Assembly: GCA_963714455.1 (NCBI GenBank)
Contig: CAVQON010000013.1
Span: 1-64,000 of the forward strand
Reading direction: 5' to 3'
Origin: CAVQGZ01 sp963714455
GTDB lineage: Bacteria > Actinomycetota > Actinomycetes > Jiangellales > Jiangellaceae
Length of the DNA: 64,000 nucleotides
The notes beneath the pieces are model-generated. The model had not been told where the DNA came from. It searched no databases and saw only the letters and a program-made list of their open reading frames with translations. The translations under genes and the position numbers were made by a program. Below, piece by piece: positions 25,309-32,841 of this stretch (position 1 is its first letter; each line of letters opens with the position of its first letter).

Positions 25309-25907
25309 GCCTTCGGCAGGATCGCGAGCAGGTGCCCACCTGCGTCGCGGGCCCGGTCGCGCCTCGTCTTGCCCAGTCAGTCAAGCGAGACCAGCTTGTG
25401 CCCACTCGCACAAGCCACGATCTCTTTGCCCTGACCTTGCATGCCTCCGGCACCGGAGCGCGTGCACATCTGCCCCGAAGCGGGAACCACGATCGCACTC
25501 CTGCCGCATTGAGGGCGGTCCGGTACGCGGCGCTGTGACGCTGCCGGATGTTGTGGCTGTGGGTCAGACCATGCCGAAGCAGCCGGAGTGCTGGTCCGGG
25601 CCAGACGCCGATGGAGTGGAGCGTCCATCGGCACCCGACCCTCCGATGTGCGGCCTGTCAGCATGCCAAGGTGTCGCGCGGATGCCGTCGAGGAGCCCTG
25701 TCTGCTTCGCGGGCCTGTCAGCTGTCGCTTGCCATGAGCATGGGACCGGGCTGACCGGCTTTCTGCCAGGTTCATGGGACCACCTGGGTTGCCAGTCATG
25801 GGGCCACCGGGCGCGCCGCATCGGTGGGTCTTTGGTCGGCTCGTTGACTCGCCGTGTCATGTCCGTCGGCGTGGAGGTCATCGAGCGTGGGATTCCGGGA
25901 GGTCAGC
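25309..25907. other. Gap of about 600 bases before the IS21 remnant
   Basis: Contains a short-form dispersed repeat (25524-25540). No gene recognised, and no clear terminal inverted repeat of the IS was found by eye. Confidence 0.4.
25524..25540 (+). repeat. Dispersed repeat, short form
   Basis: TACGCGGCGCTGTGACG, nearly the same as the copy at 2204-2220. It is the right-most copy found; none was seen in the 31-64 kb part. Confidence 0.45.
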
Positions 25908-26580
25908 GTGGTTGAGGTCCGAGAGGTGCTACGTGCCTGGCTTGACGGGCACGGGCTGCGGAAGGTCGCCGAGCGTGCGGGGGTGGACCGCAAGACCGCC
26001 CGCCGCTACGTCGAGGCGGCCCAGGCTGCGGGTCTGTCCCGCAGTGACGGGGTCGAGGCGATCACCGACGAGCTGATCGGCGTGGTGGTTGAGGCGGTAC
26101 GTCCCGTGCGGCCGAGCGGGCACGGCGAGTCCTGGGCGCTGCTGCTGGTCCACGAGGAGCAGATCGCTGGCTGGGTTAGGGGCGGGGACGGCGTCGAGCC
26201 GTTGTCGATCGTGAAGATCGAGGAGCTGCTGGCCCGGCAGGGCGTGGTCGTGCCGTATCGGACGCTGCACCGGTTCGCGGTCGAGCGGTGCGGGTTCCGG
26301 GTCAAGAAGGCCACGGTCCGCGTCGCTGATGGTGAGCCGGGGGTCGAGTGCCAGGTCGACTTCGCCCAGATGGGCTATGTGACCGATTTCGAGACCGGCA
26401 GACGCCGCAAGGTGCACGCGCTGATCTTCACCGCCGTCGTGAGTCGACACATGTTCGTGTGGTTGACCTACTCGCAGACCCTGGCCGCGGTGATCGCCGG
26501 GTGTGAGGCGGCCTGGGGTTCTTCGGAGGTGCGTTCAAGGTGCTGATCCCGGACAACCTCAAGGCGGTGGCCCTGCAGTC
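25908..26580 (+). pseudogene. istA: Truncated, frameshifted IS21-family transposase (istA)
   Basis: GTG 25908 follows GGGAGG. The frame encodes an N-terminal helix-turn-helix (LRKVAERAGVDRKTARRYVEA), a second wing, and the first catalytic Asp region ECQVDFAQMGYV. About 26517 a one-base shift is needed to continue into GAFKVLIPDNLKAV, which holds the second catalytic Asp. Homology stops there, so the last third with the catalytic Glu, and the whole istB partner, are missing. The remnant ends about 40 bases from the stop of the convergent STAND gene, as if a deletion joined them. Confidence 0.8.
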
Positions 26581-26617
26581 CAGCCGTCTGCTGTGCGACT
26601 CGACGACGGGCAGCGGC

Positions 26618-29600
26618 TCAGGGGCACGCGTCGGTCTGCAGGTACTCCTGGCACTCGGCTGGCGTGAGGGCGCGGGTGACGTTCTCGGCGGCGATCGACA
26701 CCAGCTCGTCCGGGTCGAGCGTCCAGACCCGCACCAGATTCTCTGCCAGAGAGTGCGTAGCCAGGTGTCGCCCGTCTGGGCTGAAGGCGACACTGCTGAC
26801 TTCGCCGGCAAGCCTGGGCAGCCGCAGGACGGCGTCTCCGGTCTGGGCATCCCACAGCCGGGCGGTGCCGTCGAAGCTGGCGGTGGCGATTAGGCGTCCG
26901 TCGGGGCTGTAGGCCACGCGGACCGTCCCGGCAGTGTGTCCTTCGAGGGTGAAGAGGCGTTCACCGGAGTCGACGTCCCAGACCTCGGCCGGTCCCGCGA
27001 GGTTGCGCAGGGCGAGCCGCGTGCCGTCCGGGGAGTACACGGGGCCGGTTCCGGTTTCCATCACCCACGACTGCGTGGTGTCGGAGCGCCAGTCCCACAG
27101 CAGCAGGCGACCCTCGGGAATCTGGCGATCGTTGGAGCGCTGCGCGACGGCCACGGTGGTGCCATCGGGGCTGAACGCGGGGTCTACCAGCCCGTCTCCT
27201 TCGTCGGCAAGAAGCTGGGCGGCCAGGCTGCCGTCGCGTTCGTAGAGGTTCACCGCGCCGGAGTCACTGGCGAGTGCCACCAGCGTGCCGTCAGGGCTGA
27301 AGGCCGGCCAGGCCGTCCATCCACCGCCCGGTCTCTTCGAGAACACCTCGCTGCCGTCGGTGAGGTCCCACACCCGGGCGCTGTCGACGGTCTCGCCGGC
27401 AGCGAGCAGCGCACCATCCGGGCTGACAGCGATGCCCCGCATGTCGTCCGCCCACGGGTCGTCCGACTCGAGGCGGATGACGTCGGTGCCGTCGGACGTC
27501 TCCCAGACCGTTACGGTTCGCTCGTCGGTCGTGGTCGCGAGGGTGCCGTCGGGCAGGTAGGCGGCGTCACCCCAGGTGGTGGTGTTGCTGGGCAGGTTGG
27601 CCACCTCGGCGTCACCGTCCATGCTGACGTCCCACAGCGTGGCTGCGGAGACGACATAGTCCCCCGAGACGAGCCGGTCCCCGTCTGGTGAGAAGGCGAG
27701 CCCGTAAACGCCCCGTGCGACCGACGTGCCGGCGAGGACGAACGCCGTGCTCGTCGCAGCCTCGGTCACCTCGACGACGCGGATCTCGCCGTCGAGGCCG
27801 CCGGCGGCGACCCGACGTGAGTCGGGCGTCCATGCCAGCGCGAACACCTCGCTGCCGAAGTCGTCCAGCGTGCGTACGGTCTTGCCGGTGCTCGCGTCTC
27901 GGATGCGGACGGTGCCGTCACGACTGGCGGTTGCCGTCCACCGCCCGTCGGGGCTGTACCGGACGGCAGTCAGGGCTTGGTCGTGCCCGGGGAGTGCATG
28001 GACGACGTCTCCGGTGGCGGCGTCCACAACTCGGGGTGACGAGGGGTCGAACGTCGCCACGGCCACGCTCTCCCCGTCGGGGCTGTACGACGTCGATCGT
28101 GGTCCTCCGGGAACGTCGACCTCGACAACCACCTTGCCGGTGGGAACGTCCACCACGCGGACGATGCCTTCATCGAGCCACGCAGCCGACAAGCGGTTCG
28201 TCTCCGCGTTGAACGACGGTCCCCAGACCTCTCCGTCGCCGACGACCTCGAACATCAGCTTGCCCTCGTCGGGGTCCCACACGCGCAGGGCGCCGTCGTC
28301 GCCTGTCGTGGCGAGCAGCCCGCTGGCGCTGAACGCGACGTCGTTGATGTCGATCTCGTGGCCGACGAACGAGCGCAACGACTCACCCGTCTCGGCGTCG
28401 CGCAGGTCGACCAGGCCCGTCTCTTCGGGACCTTCGGTGACGAACACGTCGCCGGTCGGACTCCAGGCCACGTTGCCGCCGAGGTCCGGGACGACGTGGT
28501 CGATCCTCGAGGCGATCACGGCCCCGTGCAGGGCCTCGAGTGCGCCTCGGGACGGCTGGCCCGATGCTGCCTGCGAGGTCTCGGTGGCGTGTACTGCGAG
28601 CAGCACCGCCAGCTCGGGGTCGACATCAGTCGCAGCGCGTGACGCCGCGGCGAGCTCGCGCACCTGCGCCGCGACGGCCGCGGCGTCGGCGCGTTGCCCC
28701 TCGCGTACTGCCAGCGCGCCGGCTACGAGCGTGACGACCAGCAGCGAGGCAACGCCGACGAGGGACGCCCGCAGACGGCGGTTGGCTCGCTTCTGCTCGG
28801 TCAGACGCTGCTCCGCCGAGCGAGACTCAGCGTCGGCGAGGTCACGCCCGGCGTCCAGGAACGCCTGCTCGGTGGGGGTCAGCTCGGCCGTGGTGTGAGC
28901 GCGCCAGTCCAGCGCCCGCGCGAGCCGCGTGCCGCGGTACAGCTCGCTGGCCGGGCGGCCCATGGCGTCCCACGAGTCGGCAGAAACCGTCAGATGGCGC
29001 AGGATGCGGTGACCGTCGACATCTTCGTCGAGCCAGCTGCGCAGGCGTGGCCAGGCCCCGATCAGCGACTCGTGGGCCAGCTCGACCACCTCGCCGTCGC
29101 TGGTGACCAGTCGCGCCGCGACGAGCACCTCGACCAGGGACTCTCGTTCGCTGTTGTTGGCGATCGCCCGGCGGGTGAGCGGGCTGCGAACCGCCTGGCC
29201 GTCGGGGCTGGCGGTGACCATGCGCAGCAACAGGTCGCGCAGCGCCTGCTGCTGACCGGTGGGCAGGTGCTGGAACAGCTCCTCTGCGCTCTGGGTGACC
29301 GCCCCGCGGATGCCACCCGCGGCCCGGTAGCCGTCCACGGTCAGCGTGCGCCCTTCCCGGTTCTCCCAGGTCTGCGCGAGAGCATGGGAGAGCAGCGGCA
29401 GGGCCCCAGGCTCTCCGGCCACCTCCTGCACGAGCAGGTCGACCAGCCCCGGCTCCAGCAGCAGACCCGCGCGGTGCGCAGGACCCTCGACGGCTGCGCG
29501 CAGGTCGTCCTCGTTCATCGTTCCCAGCAGGTGCAGGCCGCGCTCGAGCAGCCGGGCGAAGCCCCGATGCCCGCTGAGCAGACCGATCCGGTCGGCGCGA

Positions 29601-30751
29601 AGCGCGACCACCACGCCCGCTCCGGCGTCGGCATGCCCGACCAGGGCATCCAGAAACGCTTCCCGCTCGGTCGGGTCCGGACACACCGTGACCACCTCTT
29701 CGAGCTGGTCCACCACCAGCACGGTCGAGGTGCGCAGCACGCCGGCCTCGGCAAGCCCGGACATCGGGTGGGTGCCCGGTGTCATCACCGCGACCCGACG
29801 GCCGTCCCGGCCCAGGCCGGCTGCTACCCCGGCGCGCACCAGCGACGACTTTCCCGACCCCGACGGGCCGACCACAGCGAGGACGCCATGACGGCTGAGG
29901 ATGTCGCGGCACGCGGCCACGTCGGCGTCGCGGCCGAAGTAGTCCTCGGTGTCGCCCACGTCGTAGGGCAGCAGTCCGCGGTACGGACACTGCGACGACG
30001 CTGCCGCGCCATCGGCGTGGGCCAGCAAGGACGGGTCCTGCTCGAGGATGGCCTGCTCCACCGCCACCAGCTCGGGGCCTGGGTCCAGCCCCAGCTCAGC
30101 GACCAGCACCGCTCGAGCCCGTTGGATGGTGGCGAGCGCCTCAGCCTGGCGTCCGGCCTGGTACTGCGCCCGCGCCAGCAGCCCCCATCGTTGCTCCCGT
30201 AGCGGCTGCTCGCTCACGAGAGCCGCTGCCTCGGGCAATACCTCCCGCCAGCTCCCGGCCTGCAACGACGCCTCCACCCGCAGCTCGTCGGCGTCGTGGC
30301 GGAGGTCCTCGAGCCGGTGCGCAGCTGCTTCCCCTGGTTCCCACCCGTCCAGCTCGGCCAGCGCGGTGCCGTGCCAGAGCCCCAGGGCGTCCGTCAGAGT
30401 GAACTGGGCTCGTTCCGGCTCGCCCAACGCCAGCAGCTCACGCGAGCGTCGCACCGCCCGCTCGAACCGCACCGCATCGATGCGGTCGGGCTCCAGCATC
30501 AGCACGTATCCGTGCCCGGTCGTGCGCACCGCATCCGGCCCGAGCGCCTTTCGGATGCGCACCATGCTGCTCTGCACCACCTTCGGCCAGGTCGCCGGCG
30601 GTGCCTCCCCCCACAGCGCGTCGGCCAGCTGGTCAGCGCTCACCGGTTCACCCGGCCGCGTCACCAGGGCGGCGAGCACCACGCGGTCCCGTGGGGCAAG
30701 CATCTCTGCGGCGCCCTCCACGGACAGCGGCCCCAGCACGTTGACGCGCAC
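26618..30751 (-). CDS. SARP-nSTAND NTPase-TM-WD40 transmembrane regulator (copy 2)
   Basis: 1,377 residues, paralogue of the gene at 12784 over its full length. Same order: winged helix, activation domain, nSTAND NTPase (Walker A GPSGSGKSS, Walker B LVVDQLEE), one membrane helix (SLVGVASLLVVTLVAGALAV), WD40 propeller, and the two-Cys tail TPAECQEYLQTDACP. Conservation is highest in the cytosolic half. The propeller has diverged, as expected if each copy reads a different signal. GTG 30751 is six bases after GACTGT with a TTGACG box 17 bases further, so leaderless. Divergent from its own mini-protein gene. Role as activator inferred. Confidence 0.88.
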   Translation of the reverse strand: MRVNVLGPLSVEGAAEMLAPRDRVVLAALVTRPGEPVSADQLADALWGEAPPATWPKVVQSSMVRIRKALGPDAVRTTGHGYVLMLEPDRIDAVRFERAVRRSRELLALGEPERAQFTLTDALGLWHGTALAELDGWEPGEAAAHRLEDLRHDADELRVEASLQAGSWREVLPEAAALVSEQPLREQRWGLLARAQYQAGRQAEALATIQRARAVLVAELGLDPGPELVAVEQAILEQDPSLLAHADGAAASSQCPYRGLLPYDVGDTEDYFGRDADVAACRDILSRHGVLAVVGPSGSGKSSLVRAGVAAGLGRDGRRVAVMTPGTHPMSGLAEAGVLRTSTVLVVDQLEEVVTVCPDPTEREAFLDALVGHADAGAGVVVALRADRIGLLSGHRGFARLLERGLHLLGTMNEDDLRAAVEGPAHRAGLLLEPGLVDLLVQEVAGEPGALPLLSHALAQTWENREGRTLTVDGYRAAGGIRGAVTQSAEELFQHLPTGQQQALRDLLLRMVTASPDGQAVRSPLTRRAIANNSERESLVEVLVAARLVTSDGEVVELAHESLIGAWPRLRSWLDEDVDGHRILRHLTVSADSWDAMGRPASELYRGTRLARALDWRAHTTAELTPTEQAFLDAGRDLADAESRSAEQRLTEQKRANRRLRASLVGVASLLVVTLVAGALAVREGQRADAAAVAAQVRELAAASRAATDVDPELAVLLAVHATETSQAASGQPSRGALEALHGAVIASRIDHVVPDLGGNVAWSPTGDVFVTEGPEETGLVDLRDAETGESLRSFVGHEIDINDVAFSASGLLATTGDDGALRVWDPDEGKLMFEVVGDGEVWGPSFNAETNRLSAAWLDEGIVRVVDVPTGKVVVEVDVPGGPRSTSYSPDGESVAVATFDPSSPRVVDAATGDVVHALPGHDQALTAVRYSPDGRWTATASRDGTVRIRDASTGKTVRTLDDFGSEVFALAWTPDSRRVAAGGLDGEIRVVEVTEAATSTAFVLAGTSVARGVYGLAFSPDGDRLVSGDYVVSAATLWDVSMDGDAEVANLPSNTTTWGDAAYLPDGTLATTTDERTVTVWETSDGTDVIRLESDDPWADDMRGIAVSPDGALLAAGETVDSARVWDLTDGSEVFSKRPGGGWTAWPAFSPDGTLVALASDSGAVNLYERDGSLAAQLLADEGDGLVDPAFSPDGTTVAVAQRSNDRQIPEGRLLLWDWRSDTTQSWVMETGTGPVYSPDGTRLALRNLAGPAEVWDVDSGERLFTLEGHTAGTVRVAYSPDGRLIATASFDGTARLWDAQTGDAVLRLPRLAGEVSSVAFSPDGRHLATHSLAENLVRVWTLDPDELVSIAAENVTRALTPAECQEYLQTDACP

Positions 30752-30757
30752 GCACCC

Positions 30758-30786
30758 ACAGTCACGGACCTGTCGCTGCTCGTCAA
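30758..30786 (-). promoter_or_regulatory. Leaderless promoter of STAND regulator copy 2
   Basis: TTGACG (30786-30781), 17-base spacer, GACTGT (30763-30758), six bases to GTG 30751. Identical geometry to copy 1. Confidence 0.6.
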
Positions 30787-30794
30787 CACCATGT

Positions 30795-30833
30795 TTACCG
30801 CAGCATTACCGCCCGGTGCCGGGTCGACACCGC
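30795..30833 (+). promoter_or_regulatory. SARP-type heptamer direct repeats (cassette 2)
   Basis: TTACCGC at 30795 and 30806 (exact copies, 11 bp apart) and ACACCGC at 30827. The same 11- and 21-base offsets as cassette 1. Confidence 0.62.
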
Positions 30834-30879
30834 CCTGCGGGACAACAGCCATGACCGATTCCTGAGAAGGAGGATCACC

Positions 30880-31128
30880 ATGGCTACCAACGCCATCACC
30901 CGCCGGACGCTCGCCTCCGCCGCGGCAGCCGCAGTCGCCGTCGGCGCCATGCCGTTCGTGTCCAGCGCGGCTGTGGCCGACGACGGTTCCGGCCACGTCA
31001 GCCCCCGCGTCGCCGAGCGGACATACCTCGACTGCATCGCCGGCGCCCCCACCACACCCGACTCCCATGAGCGCTGGGTCATCAACTGCCGGGAGCGCGC
31101 CACAGCCGGGCTCACCCGGTTGAGCTGA
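30880..31128 (+). CDS. Secreted two-cysteine mini-protein (cassette 2)
   Basis: 82 residues; AAGGAGG lies six bases before ATG 30880. A twin-arginine-like AITRRTLAS start and Ala-rich core lead to cleavage near SSAAVA. Mature part about 50 residues with Cys52 and Cys70 around the invariant GAPTTPDSHERWV, preceded by VAERTYLDC and followed by CRERATAGL. Highly alike to the cassette 1 protein in the mature half but not in the signal sequence, so selection acts on the secreted part. A small hairpin overlaps the stop. Function unknown. Confidence 0.75.
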   Translation: MATNAITRRTLASAAAAAVAVGAMPFVSSAAVADDGSGHVSPRVAERTYLDCIAGAPTTPDSHERWVINCRERATAGLTRLS

Positions 31129-31140
31129 GGACCGCTCAGC
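31124..31140 (+). terminator. Hairpin at the end of mini-protein gene 2
   Basis: GCTGAG and CTCAGC arms with a five-base loop, spanning the TGA stop. Weak terminator candidate. Confidence 0.35.
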
Positions 31141-31197
31141 GGCAGGCGTGCACGACCGGTCGGTCGAGCCATCGGGGGGCCTCAGCCGACCGGTCGA

Positions 31198-31662
31198 TCA
31201 ACTCCGACGCGCCTGGAACGACCTGAGGCTCGCAGTCGAGGTTGCGCGAATCCGGGTCGAGATGACCGGCGACCAGCCAAGGAGCCGTCCGAGCGGGCCG
31301 AGTGCCTGCGCAGACCAGCGCCAGAGGCTGAACGAGTCCCGGTGATCGACGATCCTGTCGTCGGCGACGCTCATCTGTGCCGTGACGTCGTTCCTGACGT
31401 GTCGACCGGTTCTGGGAAAGGTGTACTGGGCGACCCAGACAGTTGTGGCTGTCGTTGGCGTCGATTCGAGCACGCGATGAGTGACGGTCAGGTCGGTGCC
31501 GCCCGAGCACAGCATGCGCCACATGTCGCGGGCGTCCTCGCCGCGGAGGACGCCGAAGACAGGGTCTTCGAACACGACGTCATCGTGGTAGCACGATGCC
31601 ATCGCCTCACCGTCGCGCCTGGCCAGGGCGCCGTAGAACTCATCGACGACGTGTGGGGTCAT
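31198..31662 (-). CDS. SnoaL/NTF2-like protein
   Basis: 154 residues from ATG 31662, six bases after GAGAGG; the frame is open upstream but without a start signal. VVDEFYGALARRDGEAMASCYHDDVVFEDPVFGVLRG is the typical SnoaL-like N-terminus, then ARDMWRMLC, VWVAQYTF and a late VDHRDSFSLWRW. The family includes isomerases, cyclases and ligand-binding proteins. No neighbours suggest a pathway. The last 30 residues are Arg/Ser-rich and not part of the fold. Confidence 0.75.
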   Translation of the reverse strand: MTPHVVDEFYGALARRDGEAMASCYHDDVVFEDPVFGVLRGEDARDMWRMLCSGGTDLTVTHRVLESTPTTATTVWVAQYTFPRTGRHVRNDVTAQMSVADDRIVDHRDSFSLWRWSAQALGPLGRLLGWSPVISTRIRATSTASLRSFQARRS

Positions 31663-31748
31663 GTCGTGCCTCTCCGCGCAGCTCGCCGGACCATGCCGGA
31701 CGACGACCCTACTGGCGCACAGCCCCGCCGCTGACCACGATCTGGCCT

Positions 31749-32432
31749 TCACTCAGGTCGCGACGTGCACCTCGCCTCGGCAAGCCGCTGCCGTTCGGCA
31801 CCTCGCGAGTCCCGCCAGATCACGCTGTGCAACGTCGCCGGGCGCACGCCCAGCTGTTTCGCTGCGCCGGTCAGCACGCGCATCGACTGGGCCGGGTCGA
31901 GGTCTCGGCCGACGATCTGGCCGACCAGCCTGGTCACCCGCTGGTCGGCTGGTCGGTCCGCGGCCGCCACGAGCACGGTCAGGTAGCCCCACGTGAGCGG
32001 CCCGAGCCCGACGACCGTGACGACGGCCTCCCGGTGCTCGTCGTCGTCGGCGCACAGATCGTCGGCCCGCTTCACGCCTGCCTCGGTGAGAGCCTCGGCG
32101 GCGGCGACAATGCCCTCAGCCTTGAGCGAGTTGCCGGGTAGTCGCTGCCGGTTGCCCAGAATCGTGGCCAGGTCGAGCGGGTCTGTCGCGGCCAGTCGCG
32201 GCAGGTCGTCGAGCCGGGTGTCGCCGGTGTGCTCGCGCCACCGCTGGACGACACGGCGCACCCCGGTGTCGGGTCCGCCGTAGGTGGCCCGGACGCTCGT
32301 CACAGCGTCGATCAACCCGGCCTCGATCTCGTCCGGCCATCCGGGTGTGTGGATCGACCAGTCCGGGTCGATCTGCTCCCGGACGTAGGTGACGAGGGCC
32401 CTGACGTCGTTCGACGGGGTGCGAGGTGGCAT
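31749..32432 (-). CDS. Uncharacterised protein with HhH-GPD-like features
   Basis: 227 residues, almost all helical. LATILGNRQRLPGN resembles the early part of DNA-glycosylase superfamily folds. VVGLGPLTWGYLTVLV followed by DQRVTRLVGQIVGRDLDP looks like a helix-hairpin-helix and the conserved-Asp helix. No Fe-S loop is present. A DNA-repair link is only a resemblance, and the catalytic Lys of bifunctional glycosylases is not evident. Adjacent to RecQ on the same strand, with DUF1905 between. Confidence 0.5.
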   Translation of the reverse strand: MPPRTPSNDVRALVTYVREQIDPDWSIHTPGWPDEIEAGLIDAVTSVRATYGGPDTGVRRVVQRWREHTGDTRLDDLPRLAATDPLDLATILGNRQRLPGNSLKAEGIVAAAEALTEAGVKRADDLCADDDEHREAVVTVVGLGPLTWGYLTVLVAAADRPADQRVTRLVGQIVGRDLDPAQSMRVLTGAAKQLGVRPATLHSVIWRDSRGAERQRLAEARCTSRPE

Positions 32433-32516
32433 GGGCTCTCCAGATGTCTCGGCTACGGGTCGCCGAGTCTGGCCGGGATCGTGCCCGTGTGCGATCAGCC
32501 GTCCACAGGCTCGCGA

Positions 32517-32813
32517 TCAGGCCAGCGTGATCTCGACCTCCACGATGTCGCCGTCGTCCAGGCTCTCGGCGACACGCACCGCCTTCTTCACCGGGAGGAC
32601 GTAGGTGCCGTTCTGCTTGGACGGGAACAACGACGTCGACCAGCGGCTGCCCCCAGCCTGGACACGCACGCGCACCGAGCCGAATCCACCGGTTCTGCCG
32701 TCGGTCAGGTCGGCGATCTCGTCGGCGATGTCGGTCGGCAGGCTCACGAAGAACCACGACGCTGGTCCGTCGTACTCCCACAGGGGCGCGGCGAAGCCGA
32801 AGGTGTGCGTCAT
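32517..32813 (-). CDS. DUF1905 family protein
   Basis: 98 residues, standard length for DUF1905: opening FGFAAPLWEYDGPASWFFVSLP, middle GFGSVRVRVQAGGSRWSTSLFPSK broken by small turns, and closing VRVAESLDDGDIVEVEI. A small beta-barrel domain of unknown function, sometimes fused to YdeI. Here freestanding. Confidence 0.85.
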   Translation of the reverse strand: MTHTFGFAAPLWEYDGPASWFFVSLPTDIADEIADLTDGRTGGFGSVRVRVQAGGSRWSTSLFPSKQNGTYVLPVKKAVRVAESLDDGDIVEVEITLA

Positions 32814-32841
32814 GGTGCGCCACGGTATCGACGTGGCAACC

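Noticed and set aside
28694..30202. 502-residue open frame antisense to STAND regulator copy 2
   Set aside because: Same composition artefact of high-GC DNA.
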